A stretch of 64,000 nucleotides of DNA from Clostridia bacterium (GTDB lineage: Bacteria > Bacillota > Clostridia > Oscillospirales > Acutalibacteraceae): the NCBI GenBank assembly GCA_017466365.1, contig JAFTUG010000012.1:1-64000 (forward strand). The letters run 5' to 3'. Shown one piece after another: positions 7,004-15,234 of the stretch (position 1 is the stretch's first letter; the number at the start of each line of letters is the position of its first letter). The notes beneath the pieces are model-generated. The model was not told the origin of the DNA, made no database searches, and was given only the letters and a program-made list of their open reading frames with translations. The position numbers and the translations under genes are program-made.

Positions 7004-7078
7004 TCGGCTTCGTTAATCAAGTATTTTAACAGTCTGAATCTGTCAAAATAAAATCCTAAATCAGAGGAGGAAACAAAA

Positions 7079-9097
7079 ATGAGAATTGCTTTAGCGGGCA
7101 ATCCCAACAGCGGTAAAACAACCATGTACAATGCGCTTACCGGTAAAAACGAAAAGGTAGGCAACTGGGCGGGTGTTACCGTTGAGAAAAAAGAACATCC
7201 GATTAAAAAGAGCTATTACAGCGGTGCAGAGCTTGTTGCCGTAGACCTTCCCGGTGCGTATTCAATGTCACCGTTCACATCGGAAGAGAGCATCACAAGC
7301 TCGTTCGTAAAGAACGAAAAACCTGATGCGATTATTAATATTGTTGATGCAACAAACCTCAGCAGAAGCCTTTTCTTTACAACGCAGCTTCTTGAACTTG
7401 GTATTCCCGTTGTTGTTGCTCTCAACAAGACAGATATCAACAAGAAAAAGGATACCAAAATTAACACGGCAAAACTTTCCGAAAAGCTCGGATGCCCCGT
7501 TATTGAAACAGTTTCCACCTCAGCTGACGGTCTTGCAGCGGTTGTTAAGGCTGCGGCAGAGTCAAAAGGTAAGGGTCAGACAGCTCCCTATGTTCAGGGT
7601 GACATAGACCTTACCGATAAGAAGGTTGTTACAGAGGCTGACAGAAAGCGCTTTGAATTCGTTAACAAGATTGTTAACGAAGTTGAAAGCCGCAAGGTTT
7701 TAACAAAAGATAAGAATTCCCAGGATAAAATCGATGCAGTTCTTACCAATAAGTGGCTTGGAATTCCCATTTTTGCGGTAGTTATGTTTGCAGTTTTCTG
7801 GATTTCACAGGCAGGCCCCGGCGTATGGATCGCAGATTGGCTTGTCGGCTTGCTTGAAGGCGGTCAGGCTGCAATCGGTGAGCTTCTTGCAGATGCAAAT
7901 CCGCTTCTTTCCGCACTCCTTGTTGACGGTGTTATCGGCGGTGTTATCGCAGTTATCGGTTTTCTTCCTCTCGTTATGGTTATGTATTTCCTCATTGCTC
8001 TTCTCGAGGACTGCGGTTATATGGCAAGAGTTTCCGTTGTTCTTGACCCCATATTCAAGAAGGTTGGATTGAGCGGTAAGTCCGTTATTCCTTTTGTTAT
8101 TGGTACAGGTTGCGCTATTCCCGGTGTTATGGCTTGCCGTACAATCCGTAATGAGCGTGAACGCAGAGCAACCGCAATGCTGACTCCTTTCATGCCCTGC
8201 GGCGCAAAGCTTCCCGTTATTGCTCTTTTTGCAGGCGCATTCTTTGAGGATGCATCATGGGTTGGCCCTCTTATGTACTTTTTAGGCATTGTCCTTATTT
8301 TCTTCGGTGCTCTTCTTATCAATAAAATCACCGGTCATAAGGCAAGAAAATCGTTCTTTATTATGGAGCTTCCCGAATATAAGGTTCCCAGTCTCTGGAG
8401 AGCAACAAAATCCATGTGCAGCCGTGGTTGGGCTTACATAGTTAAGGCTGCAACAATTATTCTTCTCTGCAACACGGCAGTTCAGATTATGCAGACATTT
8501 GACTGGAGCTTTAAGGTTGCTGAATCGGCAGATACTTCAATTCTCGCTTCAATTGCAGGTCCCTTTGCTTATGTTCTTGTTCCTATCGTTGGTGTTCTTT
8601 CATGGCAGCTTGCAGCAGCCGCAGTTACAGGCTTCATTGCAAAGGAAAATGTTGTAGGTACTCTTGCAGTTTGCTTTGTAGGACTTGAAAACCTTATCGA
8701 CACAGAAGAACTTGCCCTTATGGAAGGCGCGGGTGCAGAGGTTGCAGGTGTAATGGCAATTACCAAGGTTGCTGCTCTTGCTTACCTTATGTTTAACCTT
8801 TATACACCTCCCTGCTTTGCAGCTATCGGCGCAATGAACAGTGAAATGAAGAGCGCAAAATGGCTCTGGGGCGGTATCGCACTCCAGCTTGGAACAGGTT
8901 TCTCTGTCGGATATCTTGTATATCAGATTGGTACGCTTATCACAACAGGCACATTCGGTGCAGGATTTGTTCCCGGTCTTATCGCAGTTATTGCTTTTGC
9001 AGCAATTCTTGTTGCTCTTTGCATCAATTCAAAGAAAAAGCTTCAGAAAGAATATGCTCTTAACGGCAAAAAAGCTCCCGCAGTAAGCGCAAAATAA
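7079..9097 (+). CDS. feoB: FeoB ferrous iron permease
   Basis: 672 residues. The N-terminal G protein has GNPNSGKT (7-14), the DLPGAY switch region and NKTD near 120. A helical guanine-dissociation-inhibitor-like section leads to the membrane part with about 8-10 helices and two Gate repeats; CGAKLP and the later PCFAA segment carry the conserved cysteines. FeoB moves Fe2+ into the cytosol using nucleotide hydrolysis. AGAGGAGG precedes ATG 7079. It is co-oriented with feoA and with the small Cys-rich peptide 14 bp downstream. It is shorter than E. coli FeoB, as usual in Clostridia. Confidence 0.95.
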   Translation: MRIALAGNPNSGKTTMYNALTGKNEKVGNWAGVTVEKKEHPIKKSYYSGAELVAVDLPGAYSMSPFTSEESITSSFVKNEKPDAIINIVDATNLSRSLFFTTQLLELGIPVVVALNKTDINKKKDTKINTAKLSEKLGCPVIETVSTSADGLAAVVKAAAESKGKGQTAPYVQGDIDLTDKKVVTEADRKRFEFVNKIVNEVESRKVLTKDKNSQDKIDAVLTNKWLGIPIFAVVMFAVFWISQAGPGVWIADWLVGLLEGGQAAIGELLADANPLLSALLVDGVIGGVIAVIGFLPLVMVMYFLIALLEDCGYMARVSVVLDPIFKKVGLSGKSVIPFVIGTGCAIPGVMACRTIRNERERRATAMLTPFMPCGAKLPVIALFAGAFFEDASWVGPLMYFLGIVLIFFGALLINKITGHKARKSFFIMELPEYKVPSLWRATKSMCSRGWAYIVKAATIILLCNTAVQIMQTFDWSFKVAESADTSILASIAGPFAYVLVPIVGVLSWQLAAAAVTGFIAKENVVGTLAVCFVGLENLIDTEELALMEGAGAEVAGVMAITKVAALAYLMFNLYTPPCFAAIGAMNSEMKSAKWLWGGIALQLGTGFSVGYLVYQIGTLITTGTFGAGFVPGLIAVIAFAAILVALCINSKKKLQKEYALNGKKAPAVSAK

Positions 9098-9111
9098 TCA
9101 GGAGATAGAAT

Positions 9112-9288
9112 ATGGAAGATATTATCATTATTGCAGTTTTGGTTATAATTGTAGGCATTGCAGCTTTATATATTTACAGAGCAAAGAAAAAGGGGAAGAA
9201 ATGCATAGGCTGTCCTGACAGCGGCTCATGCGCCTATGCCAAAAACGGCGGCTGCACATGCGGCTGTTCGGATAAAACAGAAGAATAA
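9112..9288 (+). CDS. FeoB-associated Cys-rich membrane peptide
   Basis: A 58-residue ORF with ATG 9112 and AGGAGA upstream, 14 bp after feoB. One N-terminal membrane helix (residues about 3-23, an Ile/Val/Ala stretch) is followed by a basic KKKGKK run and a cysteine cluster: CIGCPDSGSC then CTCGC. This layout is the FeoB-associated Cys-rich family found after feoB in many Firmicutes. It may deliver or chelate iron at the permease or replace FeoC; the family's function is not firmly settled. The tail is acidic. Confidence 0.85.
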   Translation: MEDIIIIAVLVIIVGIAALYIYRAKKKGKKCIGCPDSGSCAYAKNGGCTCGCSDKTEE

Positions 9289-9314
9289 AAGGTATTTTTC
9301 CATACAAACAATTT

Positions 9315-9358
9315 CACCCTGCATTCCTCAACGGTTTGCAGGGTGTATTTTTATTTTA
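9315..9358 (+). terminator. Terminator of the feo operon
   Basis: CACCCTGCA (9315-9323) pairs with TGCAGGGTG (9337-9345), then TATTTTTATTTTA. It reaches into the stop codon of the convergent patatin gene. Confidence 0.8.
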
Positions 9359-10196
9359 TGAAGTTTCTTATGTTTTCAAGGTTCTTTTCTGCGGTTTTTC
9401 TTCCGATATCATAAATTCTCTGCATGTTTTCCGGATTATGCTCGATTCTGCCTATTTGAAGAGGGGTATCGGGTCTTATAACATAAACTGCGCCCTCTTG
9501 CTCTCTTTTTTCAATATATTCGAGCGTTTCGTTATATTCGATATGTCTGTTTTCCATTGTTTTAACAACATTCGGATATTCCTTGAGCGCATATTTCATA
9601 ACCTTTGCCGCAGAGCTCGGTTTTTTAATATATCCTTTCGGCTGCGTGAGAATAATAACATTCTTTTCAAATCCGATGCTTTCAAAATACTGAATGGGCA
9701 CTGAATCGGCAATTCCTCCGTCAAGATACTTTTTGCCCTTTATTTCAACGGGTCTTGAAACAAGCGGCATTGATGCTGATGCCCTGAAGCATTCAAGCGA
9801 ATCATCGCCTGCTTCATCGGAGTTTATATATACTGCTTTGCCCGTTTCAACATCAGTTACAACAACATAAAAATCCATAGGGTTATCAAGGTAAGCTTGG
9901 GTATCAAACAGATCGAGTGTATCGGGGATTGTATGGTAGCAGAATTCAGCGCCGAAAAGGTCGCCCGTTTTTATAAGTGAACGAAAGCTGCAAAATCTCG
10001 GATCTCTTGCAAAACGTTTGTTATATCTTATAACTCTGCCGATTTGCCTTGATTTATAGTTACAGCCGAATGCCGCACCTGCCGAAACACCGATTGTTGC
10101 ATCAAATTCAATCCCGTTTTCCATGAAAACATCTATAATGCCTGCGGTGAATAAACCTCGCATTGCACCGCCTTCAAGAATTAATCCTTTTTTCAT
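9351..10196 (-). CDS. Patatin-like phospholipase
   Basis: 281 residues of the bacterial patatin fold (YjjU/RssA-like). The oxyanion-hole loop is GGAMRG (9-14), the nucleophile elbow GVSAG places Ser at 38, and DGG places the catalytic Asp at 159, completing the Ser-Asp dyad. No signal peptide, so a cytosolic or membrane-surface lipid acyl hydrolase is expected; the substrate is unknown. Its ATG overlaps the stop of the upstream metallophosphoesterase by 4 bp (ATGA), indicating translational coupling in a CDF-phosphoesterase-patatin operon. Confidence 0.9.
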   Translation of the reverse strand: MKKGLILEGGAMRGLFTAGIIDVFMENGIEFDATIGVSAGAAFGCNYKSRQIGRVIRYNKRFARDPRFCSFRSLIKTGDLFGAEFCYHTIPDTLDLFDTQAYLDNPMDFYVVVTDVETGKAVYINSDEAGDDSLECFRASASMPLVSRPVEIKGKKYLDGGIADSVPIQYFESIGFEKNVIILTQPKGYIKKPSSAAKVMKYALKEYPNVVKTMENRHIEYNETLEYIEKREQEGAVYVIRPDTPLQIGRIEHNPENMQRIYDIGRKTAEKNLENIRNFIK

Positions 10197-11470
10197 TTTC
10201 CCAGCTCCTGCATGGTAACTTCCTCTTTTGAATAGTGAGAGGTATATTTATCCTGATAATAGTTTTCGGCACTGTATTCTATTTCGCCGTTTTCATCTAT
10301 GTTGATAAGCGTGCAGCCTCGCTGTGAGCCGAGCTTGTAAATTCCGACATAAGCAAGGTAGTCAACGCTGTAGGAATATGTAAGGTCAATTCCCTTGTAA
10401 TTTACGGAGAAGTTGTTGAGATGGTCGTGACCGCAGAAAACCGTGTCTGTGCTGTGAAGCTCCTGCATGGTTTCAAAGAAGTTATCCTCATAAATTCCGG
10501 GATAAACTACCTTGCCCGATTCGCCTGCTACACCGTAATTATGCTTAACATTCTCCGTGTCGGAATAGCCGTTTTCTACATATTCGTTCCATGCATCCTT
10601 GTATTCCGAGAGCGGAACATGAAGAAAAACGGAAGAACGGGGATTAAGCGTGACGAGTTTATCGCCGAGCGGGGTTGCGATGCTCGAAGAGTAAAGCTTC
10701 ATCATGTTGTGATTGCGGTTAGATTCAACCGTGTTTTTATACCACTCAATCTGGTTTTCGTGAATGTTATCATATTTCCACATAATGCCGAAATAGTCGT
10801 TATCAACATATGAATGTGAGTCAACGGTGAAAAGCGAACGGGTGATCATTCCGCTTGAATTAACAATGTTGAATACCTGATTGCCCCAACCGTCAACATT
10901 CTCTGCACCCTTACGCATAAGACAATGCGGATATGCTTCGTAAAACTCTGTTATCTCCTCACGTTCAAAAAAGCTGTAGGCCTCGGTATCGTGGTTGCCG
11001 TAAGATACTGTCCAGTATACTCCGAGAGTTTCCATAAGCTCAGCAAAGAGCTTTGCACCCGATTTATTGTTGAAGGTACCTGACTGAAAGGGTACGGGAT
11101 ATGCAACATCACCTGTAACAATAACAAAATCAGGCTTTTCTGCACTTATCATTGCAGCAACGGCATTGAGTGCCATTGAATCCTTCTTTATTGACATCCA
11201 GCCGCCGCCGAAATGAGTATCCGTAAGCTGAAGCACCTTAAGACCCGTGTCGGAGTAAATATTCCAAACACCGTCGGAAGTATTTTCAACCGTTATATCC
11301 CTGCTTCCTGCCTCGGGGAAAGAGTTAGCCTTCTTAATATTTGCGTTAAGTCCTATAACGGTTATAACCGTTGTTATTCCGATAAAAAGAACTATAACGG
11401 CGAAAATTACCGCCAAAACTCGGCGTGCGGTTTTTCTTTTTTTGATTTTTTGTTCATTTTTATTTCTCAT
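10193..11470 (-). CDS. Membrane-anchored calcineurin-like metallophosphoesterase
   Basis: 425 residues from ATG 11470 (GGAGGG upstream); a longer frame to 11569 would run 99 bp further upstream inside the CDF gene and is rejected. A basic N-terminus and one membrane helix (about 15-40) place the catalytic domain outside the cell. Metal-site motifs are complete: LTDTHFGG (DxH), VTGDVAY (GD), SYGNHDTEA (GNHD) and FCGHDHLNNF (GHDH). The domain resembles purple-acid-phosphatase or Icc-like enzymes; the substrate is unknown. It overlaps the CDF gene by 11 bp and the patatin gene by 4 bp. Confidence 0.88.
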   Translation of the reverse strand: MRNKNEQKIKKRKTARRVLAVIFAVIVLFIGITTVITVIGLNANIKKANSFPEAGSRDITVENTSDGVWNIYSDTGLKVLQLTDTHFGGGWMSIKKDSMALNAVAAMISAEKPDFVIVTGDVAYPVPFQSGTFNNKSGAKLFAELMETLGVYWTVSYGNHDTEAYSFFEREEITEFYEAYPHCLMRKGAENVDGWGNQVFNIVNSSGMITRSLFTVDSHSYVDNDYFGIMWKYDNIHENQIEWYKNTVESNRNHNMMKLYSSSIATPLGDKLVTLNPRSSVFLHVPLSEYKDAWNEYVENGYSDTENVKHNYGVAGESGKVVYPGIYEDNFFETMQELHSTDTVFCGHDHLNNFSVNYKGIDLTYSYSVDYLAYVGIYKLGSQRGCTLINIDENGEIEYSAENYYQDKYTSHYSKEEVTMQELGK

Positions 11471-12320
11471 TTGACCCTCCGAAAGATATGTAAATTTCAG
11501 CGTCAAGCTTGTTTTTAAAGGATAATTTAAGTCTGTCGTACATTTCTTTAATTTCATGTGATGTTGCACAGTCTGATTCTATTTCTGCCGTAAACACTTT
11601 GTTTTGTCCGTATTTGTGGCAGCTTACAAAGAATACTTTAAGCACTTTGGAATGCGATTCCAGAAGTTTTTTTGCTTCTTGGCAAAGCTCGGTTTCGTTT
11701 TTGCCGATTATTGCCGAGCATGATTGAATTGCTGATTTTATTCCCTGAACGGTCATTGTTATGCTGATTATTATTCCTGCAACGCCGTCAACCGAATAGC
11801 CTATACGGCTTGCGAGGGTGAAGGAAATAAGACTGCAAAGCGTTATAAAAAAATCCATAAGACTGTCGGCTGCGATTCCTTTGATAATTCCGCCTGTGTT
11901 TCTTTTTTGAGCCGTTTTAAGAAATACGGCAAGCAGCAGTTTAATAACTGCTGTTGCGGCGATTATAACCGCATACTGTGTTGAAAACCATATCGGCATA
12001 GGGTACATAATTCTTTCAAAGGAAGTATATCCGAAATATGCACCCGAAAAGATAATTGCAACAGAAATAATGAATTCAATCAAATTCTCTGCTTTTCCCA
12101 TTCCGAAGGGGTAGATGTCTGTTCTTTTTTTGTTGAGCATTGCAAGCCCGATTACGGCGGCGATGCATACACCTGAATCAAGAAGGTTATTCAGCGAATC
12201 GGCATATATAGCAACACTGTTCGATGAAAGCCCGATATAAAGCTTTATAAAAAACAGACCTATGTTAACAGCGGCGGCAACAATGACTGCGAAAAATGCT
12301 TTTTTGGATGATTTGTCCAT
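11460..12320 (-). CDS. Cation diffusion facilitator (CDF) metal exporter
   Basis: 286 residues, six predicted membrane helices plus a cytosolic C-terminal domain. The membrane metal site is seen in helix 2 (YADSLNNLLDSG, Asp 41, with Asn where many members have Asp) and helix 5 (AADSLMD). The C-terminal part (EAKKLLESHSKVLKVFFV onward) is the ferredoxin-like dimerisation domain, with HKYG and EIESD loops. CDF proteins export Zn, Mn or Fe against protons. Start ATG 12320 has AAGGAT upstream; the TTG at 12338 is not needed. It sits directly behind the upstream gene's terminator, so transcription may depend on read-through. Confidence 0.88.
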   Translation of the reverse strand: MDKSSKKAFFAVIVAAAVNIGLFFIKLYIGLSSNSVAIYADSLNNLLDSGVCIAAVIGLAMLNKKRTDIYPFGMGKAENLIEFIISVAIIFSGAYFGYTSFERIMYPMPIWFSTQYAVIIAATAVIKLLLAVFLKTAQKRNTGGIIKGIAADSLMDFFITLCSLISFTLASRIGYSVDGVAGIIISITMTVQGIKSAIQSCSAIIGKNETELCQEAKKLLESHSKVLKVFFVSCHKYGQNKVFTAEIESDCATSHEIKEMYDRLKLSFKNKLDAEIYISFGGSNEK

Positions 12321-12336
12321 AATAATGTTATCCTTC

Positions 12337-12363
12337 AAAAAAAGGTGCGGAAAAACCGCACCT
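12337..12363 (-). terminator. Terminator after the secreted phosphoesterase gene
   Basis: Minus strand GGTGCGG (12362-12356), TTTTT loop, CCGCACC (12350-12344), then seven U. The CDF ribosome site follows at once. Confidence 0.8.
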
Positions 12364-12375
12364 GTGGATTAATGA

Positions 12376-13569
12376 TTAAAGGCAGTAAAGAAATCTGTGA
12401 ACCTTTACAAATACATACTTGAAGAATGCTGCAACCTGGTCAATGAACTCAAATTCATTGCCGTTGAATTCAAAACGGTCAAGAGCAGCTTCGTCGTCTG
12501 AATAGAAATCTCTGTATTTTATAACTTCGGTTTCATATTCAGCAGTATCTTCTCTGATGTCAATAACACGAACGCCTCTGTTATGGTCACCGTAGGAGCT
12601 GAAGCCTACACCGGGAGTGTTAACAAGGTCAACACCCTGATATTCAACCTCATAAGAGTTCTTATGGTCGTGACCGAAGAACATTGCAACAACATCGCCC
12701 TGATTTTTAACAGCCTCAAACTGACCTGCGTTTACAGTGCCGGGGCAGGGCATTTCATTGAGTTCGCCTGTTCTGAGGTTTTCGGGGTTAATTGCATAGT
12801 ATTTTCCGTTATCCTCAACGTATTCATAGTTATCCTTTTCAGCCTCGGGAACTTCTGTGATAACGTCATAAATCTCGTTAACTACGATGTGCTGGAACAT
12901 CATTGAGGGAACGGCAACTCCGCCGTTCTGCTCTTTGAGAGCATTTGAAGTTTCAACATACCATTTAATCTGATCCTCGTGAACATAGTCATAACCGCCG
13001 TTTACATCGTCATACATGTTGGAGTCAATCATGTAAAGGTTATAAGCGATTTTGCTGATGTCATCCGATGCGTAAATGGGAACATTATATGTACCGCAGC
13101 CGTAAAGAGCATCGCCCTCATCAACAGCAATGCAGTTATCATATTTCTGATATATTGCCATCTGCTCTTCTTTTGAAACAAGCTCTTCAGCATCGTGATT
13201 GCCAAAAACAACAGCAACGGGGATATCGTATTTCTCAAAAATTGACATAAATCTGTCGATTGCAATTTCAACAAGAATAAGGTCGATTGCGTGAATACCT
13301 ACTGTTGCGGAGCCTGCGGAAATGTTATCGCCAGAAAGAACGATAAGGTCGGGGTCTGCAACGGGGATAACCTCGTTAAGAAAATCCTTTGTGATTTCAA
13401 GAAGGAAAGGACCGTCCTGGATATCGGCAACCTGCATAATGCGGAAGCCGCCGTCATCGTTGAACTGAAGTCTTTCGTTGCGGGGAAGCTCCGCTGTTGC
13501 AGCAAACGAAGGCATGAGCATACCGAATGCGAGAACAACAGCCAGAAGGATTGATACGATTTTTTTCAT
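12376..13569 (-). CDS. Secreted calcineurin-like metallophosphoesterase
   Basis: 397 residues with a signal peptide (KK, hydrophobic core, cleavage likely near SFAATA). Motifs: MQVADIQDGP (D-x-Q rather than DxH), LSGDNIS (GD), VFGNHDAEE (GNHD), FQHIVV (His) and FFGHDHKNS (GHDH). A C-terminal extension ends in a short aromatic/basic segment (FFKYVFVKVHRFLYCL), perhaps membrane-associating. Gene 56947-58131 is similar in plan. Extracellular phosphate release from organic phosphates or nucleotides is a fair guess. A strong promoter is upstream and a terminator downstream, so it is probably monocistronic. Confidence 0.85.
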   Translation of the reverse strand: MKKIVSILLAVVLAFGMLMPSFAATAELPRNERLQFNDDGGFRIMQVADIQDGPFLLEITKDFLNEVIPVADPDLIVLSGDNISAGSATVGIHAIDLILVEIAIDRFMSIFEKYDIPVAVVFGNHDAEELVSKEEQMAIYQKYDNCIAVDEGDALYGCGTYNVPIYASDDISKIAYNLYMIDSNMYDDVNGGYDYVHEDQIKWYVETSNALKEQNGGVAVPSMMFQHIVVNEIYDVITEVPEAEKDNYEYVEDNGKYYAINPENLRTGELNEMPCPGTVNAGQFEAVKNQGDVVAMFFGHDHKNSYEVEYQGVDLVNTPGVGFSSYGDHNRGVRVIDIREDTAEYETEVIKYRDFYSDDEAALDRFEFNGNEFEFIDQVAAFFKYVFVKVHRFLYCL

Positions 13570-13608
13570 GTTTATCTCTTCCTTTTCTGTAAAATTTTTT
13601 CGATAAAT

Positions 13609-13637
13609 ATTATAACAATTTATTAATATAATGTCAA
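13609..13637 (-). promoter_or_regulatory. Promoter of the secreted phosphoesterase gene
   Basis: Minus strand TTGACA (13637-13632), 17-base spacer, TATAAT (13614-13609): a consensus sigma-A promoter. Confidence 0.8.
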
Positions 13638-13639
13638 TG

Positions 13640-13674
13640 AAAAAACAAAAACAGACCGCATTTTCGGCGGTCTG
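13640..13674 (-). terminator. Terminator of the helical-bundle gene
   Basis: CAGACCGC (13652-13659) with GCGGTCTG (13667-13674); on the minus strand a U-rich tail follows (complement of 13640-13651). Confidence 0.8.
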
Positions 13675-13681
13675 CGTGGTA

Positions 13682-14119
13682 TCAGAGAAACGGTCTCATT
13701 TTGTCCTCAAGATTTTCTTCAAGTTCGCTTATTCTTGTTGCCAGATGTTTTACCTCGTTTGAGGCGGCCGGATATTGGTTAAGATATTTGTTGATTGATT
13801 TAATTCCCATTCCGCAGCCGTCGGTTATAAGGCTTGCCGCTTGTGTTGCGGTAGGCTTGAACGCCATTTCGGCATTTGCCTTGATTTTTGACATGCCCTT
13901 TGCCATGATATTCGGCTCTTTGCCTTCGCAGTTAAGCTTGTGCAGGGTGTCATCAATATCCTTTTCAAGGTCCTTATGCTCGGTCTTGCTTTCTTTCAGC
14001 ACCTGCGTAAGCTCACCTTCTTCAAGATAAGGAAGCACATCATCTATTGATGCAACCGCCATTCTGATTCCTGCACTGCATTCACGCAGCAGATATAATG
14101 TGTCTTTGTTATCGTTCAT
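13682..14119 (-). CDS. Small helical-bundle protein, ferritin-like/DUF2383-type
   Basis: 145 residues, nearly all helical, with no signal peptide or membrane segment. The pattern of long amphipathic helices (AGIRMAVASIDDVLPYLEEG, HKDLEKDIDDTLHKL, EVKHLATRISELEENLEDK) suggests a four-helix bundle. The third helix contains ITDGCGMGIKSINKYLNQ. I recall similar clostridial proteins grouped with ferritin-like or DUF2383 folds, but the acidic metal ligands of true ferritins are not obvious. Start ATG 14119 is 9 bases after GGGAG; ATG 14128 is too close to it. Function unknown. Confidence 0.7.
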   Translation of the reverse strand: MNDNKDTLYLLRECSAGIRMAVASIDDVLPYLEEGELTQVLKESKTEHKDLEKDIDDTLHKLNCEGKEPNIMAKGMSKIKANAEMAFKPTATQAASLITDGCGMGIKSINKYLNQYPAASNEVKHLATRISELEENLEDKMRPFL

Positions 14120-14168
14120 AATTATCATCTCCCGAATATATTATTGCCCGCAATAAGCGATAATTTTA

Positions 14169-14197
14169 TTGACAAATTTTTAAAATTGCATTATTTT
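14169..14197 (+). promoter_or_regulatory. Promoter of the amidohydrolase gene
   Basis: TTGACA (14169-14174), 17-base spacer, TATTTT (14192-14197). Confidence 0.5.
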
Positions 14198-14218
14198 TAA
14201 TACAAGGAAGTGATAAAA

Positions 14219-15016
14219 ATGATTTTTGCAAATCACGCACATGTTTTTCCAAAAGAATTAAGACCCGAGGGCTGTGTTGAGAAGCTTATGGAGTTTCTTG
14301 ATGAATGCGAAATTGATAAAGCAGTTGCGTTTGCGCCGTTTTCGGACAGATTCCATGAGGGCGGTTTTGAAGGCAGCCCCAACGACTGGCTTGCAAAGCA
14401 GATAAAAGGAAACGACAGACTTGTCGGTTTTGGTACAGTTGATTTTACGCAGAATCTTCGTGATGAGGTGGACAGAATTGCTGACCTCGGTTTTAAAGGA
14501 ATAAAGCTTCATCCACCGTATCAGGAATTTGTTATTGACGGCGAAGAAGCTTTTCAGGTATATGAAAGAGCGCAGGAGCTCGGACTTTTTCTTTCCTTCC
14601 ATTCGGGGATGCATTGGCACAGACTGCGTGATAACCGTGTTCTGCTTTTTGATGAGGTTGCATGGAATTTTCCGAAACTGAAATTCAGCATGGAGCATAT
14701 CGGCGGATATCATTTCTTCAAAGAAGCTCTTGCTGTTATGTGCAACAATTCAAGAGGCGAATTCGACAGAGTTTTTGCCGGTTGGACAAGTGTAGGAAAC
14801 CGCAAGGGTAAGGGCGATGAATGGGCGCTTACCGATGAAGAGCTTGAAATTGTTATTGCACAGACGGGCGAAGACAGAAGCATCTTCGGCCTTGATTTCC
14901 CGTATTCCAAACCCGAACATATAAAATCCGACATAGCAAGAATCAGAAGCCTTGATATTTCGGAAGAATGCAAGGAAAAGATACTCGGAAAGACACTTGA
15001 AAAAGTTTTGAAATGA
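14219..15016 (+). CDS. Amidohydrolase-2 family metal-dependent hydrolase
   Basis: 265 residues, a TIM-barrel of the amidohydrolase_2 type, which includes decarboxylases such as ACMSD and uncharacterised hydrolases. Visible metal or active-site elements are NHAHVFP near the start (HxH), GIKLHPPYQEF (the central Lys and His), SFHSGMHWH, MEHIGGYHF and IFGLDFPYSKP with the late Asp. Substrate unknown. Start ATG 14219 has AAGGAAG upstream; the in-frame GTG three codons before lies on the ribosome site. Its neighbours do not indicate a pathway. Confidence 0.82.
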   Translation: MIFANHAHVFPKELRPEGCVEKLMEFLDECEIDKAVAFAPFSDRFHEGGFEGSPNDWLAKQIKGNDRLVGFGTVDFTQNLRDEVDRIADLGFKGIKLHPPYQEFVIDGEEAFQVYERAQELGLFLSFHSGMHWHRLRDNRVLLFDEVAWNFPKLKFSMEHIGGYHFFKEALAVMCNNSRGEFDRVFAGWTSVGNRKGKGDEWALTDEELEIVIAQTGEDRSIFGLDFPYSKPEHIKSDIARIRSLDISEECKEKILGKTLEKVLK

Positions 15017-15045
15017 TTCAGGGGAATCTCTCACGGAGATGAAGA

Positions 15046-15102
15046 AGCCGTTTTTTTCCGATGTAAGGCGTATATGCGATACGTCAAATCGAAAAAACGG
15101 CT
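15046..15102. repeat. Nested inverted repeat with T/A-rich arms
   Basis: AGCCG plus a T run and CCGAT (15046-15062) pairs with ATCG, an A run and CGGCT (15088-15102), enclosing CGTAT/ATACG. It lies between the amidohydrolase stop and the terminator at 15151. Its role is unknown. Confidence 0.5.
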
Positions 15103-15150
15103 GAAAAGAAACATAAAACAACTTTCTTAAATATCAAACCAATATAAAAA

Positions 15151-15194
15151 TGGCTTGCAAAGGTTAATTTCCTTTGCAAGCCAAATTTTTATTT
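15151..15194. terminator. Bidirectional terminator between amidohydrolase and argH
   Basis: TGGCTTGCAAAGG (15151-15163) pairs with CCTTTGCAAGCCA (15171-15183). T-rich runs lie on both sides, so it can stop both converging transcripts. Confidence 0.85.
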
Positions 15195-15234
15195 GTTTAG
15201 TTTCTTTTGTTCTTCGCTTCGTGAGAACTTCCCA

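Noticed and set aside
15046-15102. Miniature transposon
   Set aside because: No flanking target duplication was visible and the arms are mostly T/A runs.
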